Part shown: positions 5,635 to 5,709 of the stretch, in pieces
Position numbering within the stretch: the first letter of the stretch is position 1
Layout: each line of letters opens with the position of its first letter
The notes under the pieces: generated by a model
What the model was told of the DNA's origin: nothing
The model's database searches: none
The model's input: the letters and a program-made list of their open reading frames with translations, nothing else
Made by a program: the position numbers and the translations under genes
Assembly (NCBI GenBank): GCA_964586775.1
Contig: CAZPJD010000084.1
Location: 1-5,709, forward strand
Direction: 5' to 3'
From: JADLEX01 sp964586775
Lineage (GTDB): Bacteria > Lernaellota > Lernaellaia > JACKCT01
Length of the DNA: 5,709 nucleotides

Positions 5635-5657
5635 TCTCCCACCGAGTGGGAGAGGGG
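5631..5657. repeat. REP-like palindrome, unit 1
   Basis: CCCCTCTCCCA, a five-base loop CCGAG, and TGGGAGAGGGG form a perfect 11-bp stem. Rejoined to the CCCTCA preceding the left target copy (4246-4251) it restores a continuous GC-rich element of about 40 bp. There is no T run, so it does not look like an ordinary terminator. Extragenic repeats of this CCCTCTCCC...GGGAGAGGG type are common in GC-rich proteobacterial genomes. Confidence 0.72.
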
Positions 5658-5686
5658 GGCAAAGCAGCGCGAGTTTCTTCGTCTCC

Positions 5687-5709
5687 CCTCTCCCGTTTGA
5701 CGGGAGAGG
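5687..5709. repeat. REP-like palindrome, unit 2 (cut by the window edge)
   Basis: CCTCTCCCGT, loop TTG, ACGGGAGAGG gives a 10-bp perfect stem that reaches the last base of the window and probably continues, since 5685-5686 are also CC. It shares the CCTCTCCC arm with unit 1 but has a different loop. The two units are separated by about 30 bases. Confidence 0.68.

Noticed and set aside
5631..5657. Palindrome as an intrinsic terminator
   Set aside because: The stem is strong but is followed by GGCAAAG rather than a T run, and a related unit follows about 30 bases later, which fits an interspersed repeat better.
1..5709. CRISPR arrays, tRNA or rRNA genes
   Set aside because: No regularly spaced direct repeats and no tRNA- or rRNA-like segments were seen on either strand by eye.

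Overview
The window comes from a GC-rich bacterium. Most coding sequence has G or C at nearly every third codon position. I cannot name the genus. The base composition, the GT4 glycosyltransferases and the CCCTCTCCC-type palindromic repeats would fit a deltaproteobacterial/myxococcal-type or similar GC-rich genome, but that is only an inference.

Layout from left to right. (1) Positions 1-606, minus strand: N-terminal part of a GT4-type glycosyltransferase with a GTG start, running off the left edge. (2) Positions 639-2773, minus strand: a tightly coupled two-gene unit. It consists of an ABC/OLD-like AAA ATPase (500 aa) followed, with a 4-base GTGA overlap, by a 211-aa protein resembling DUF4276/TOPRIM-like proteins. 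This pair is the best candidate in the window for a nucleic-acid-targeting or anti-phage system, and its composition looks less GC-rich than its neighbours. (3) Positions 2774-2941: a divergent intergenic region. (4) Positions 2942-3592, plus strand: a HAD-superfamily phosphatase/phosphoglucomutase-like enzyme. (5) Positions 3670-4335, plus strand: the acceptor-side half of a second GT4 glycosyltransferase, cut off where its C-terminal domain should begin. (6) Positions 4263-5623: an IS4-family insertion sequence of 1361 bp with 17-bp perfect terminal inverted repeats and a perfect 11-bp target duplication. Its transposase reads on the minus strand. (7) Positions 5624-5709: the right half of the repeat the IS landed in, plus a second related palindrome cut by the window edge.

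How the parts relate. The outer genes (two glycosyltransferases and a HAD enzyme) look like a surface-glycan or sugar-metabolism neighbourhood. The ATPase/TOPRIM-like pair sits between them as a compact cassette with its own strong ribosome-binding site. The insertion sequence went into a REP-like GC-rich palindromic repeat that itself lies in the reading frame of the second glycosyltransferase. Removing the IS and one target copy in silico leaves that frame open to the end of the window. The IS may not be fully active: the last ~65 residues of the transposase are in the +1 frame relative to the main ORF, and their stop codon lies inside the terminal repeat.
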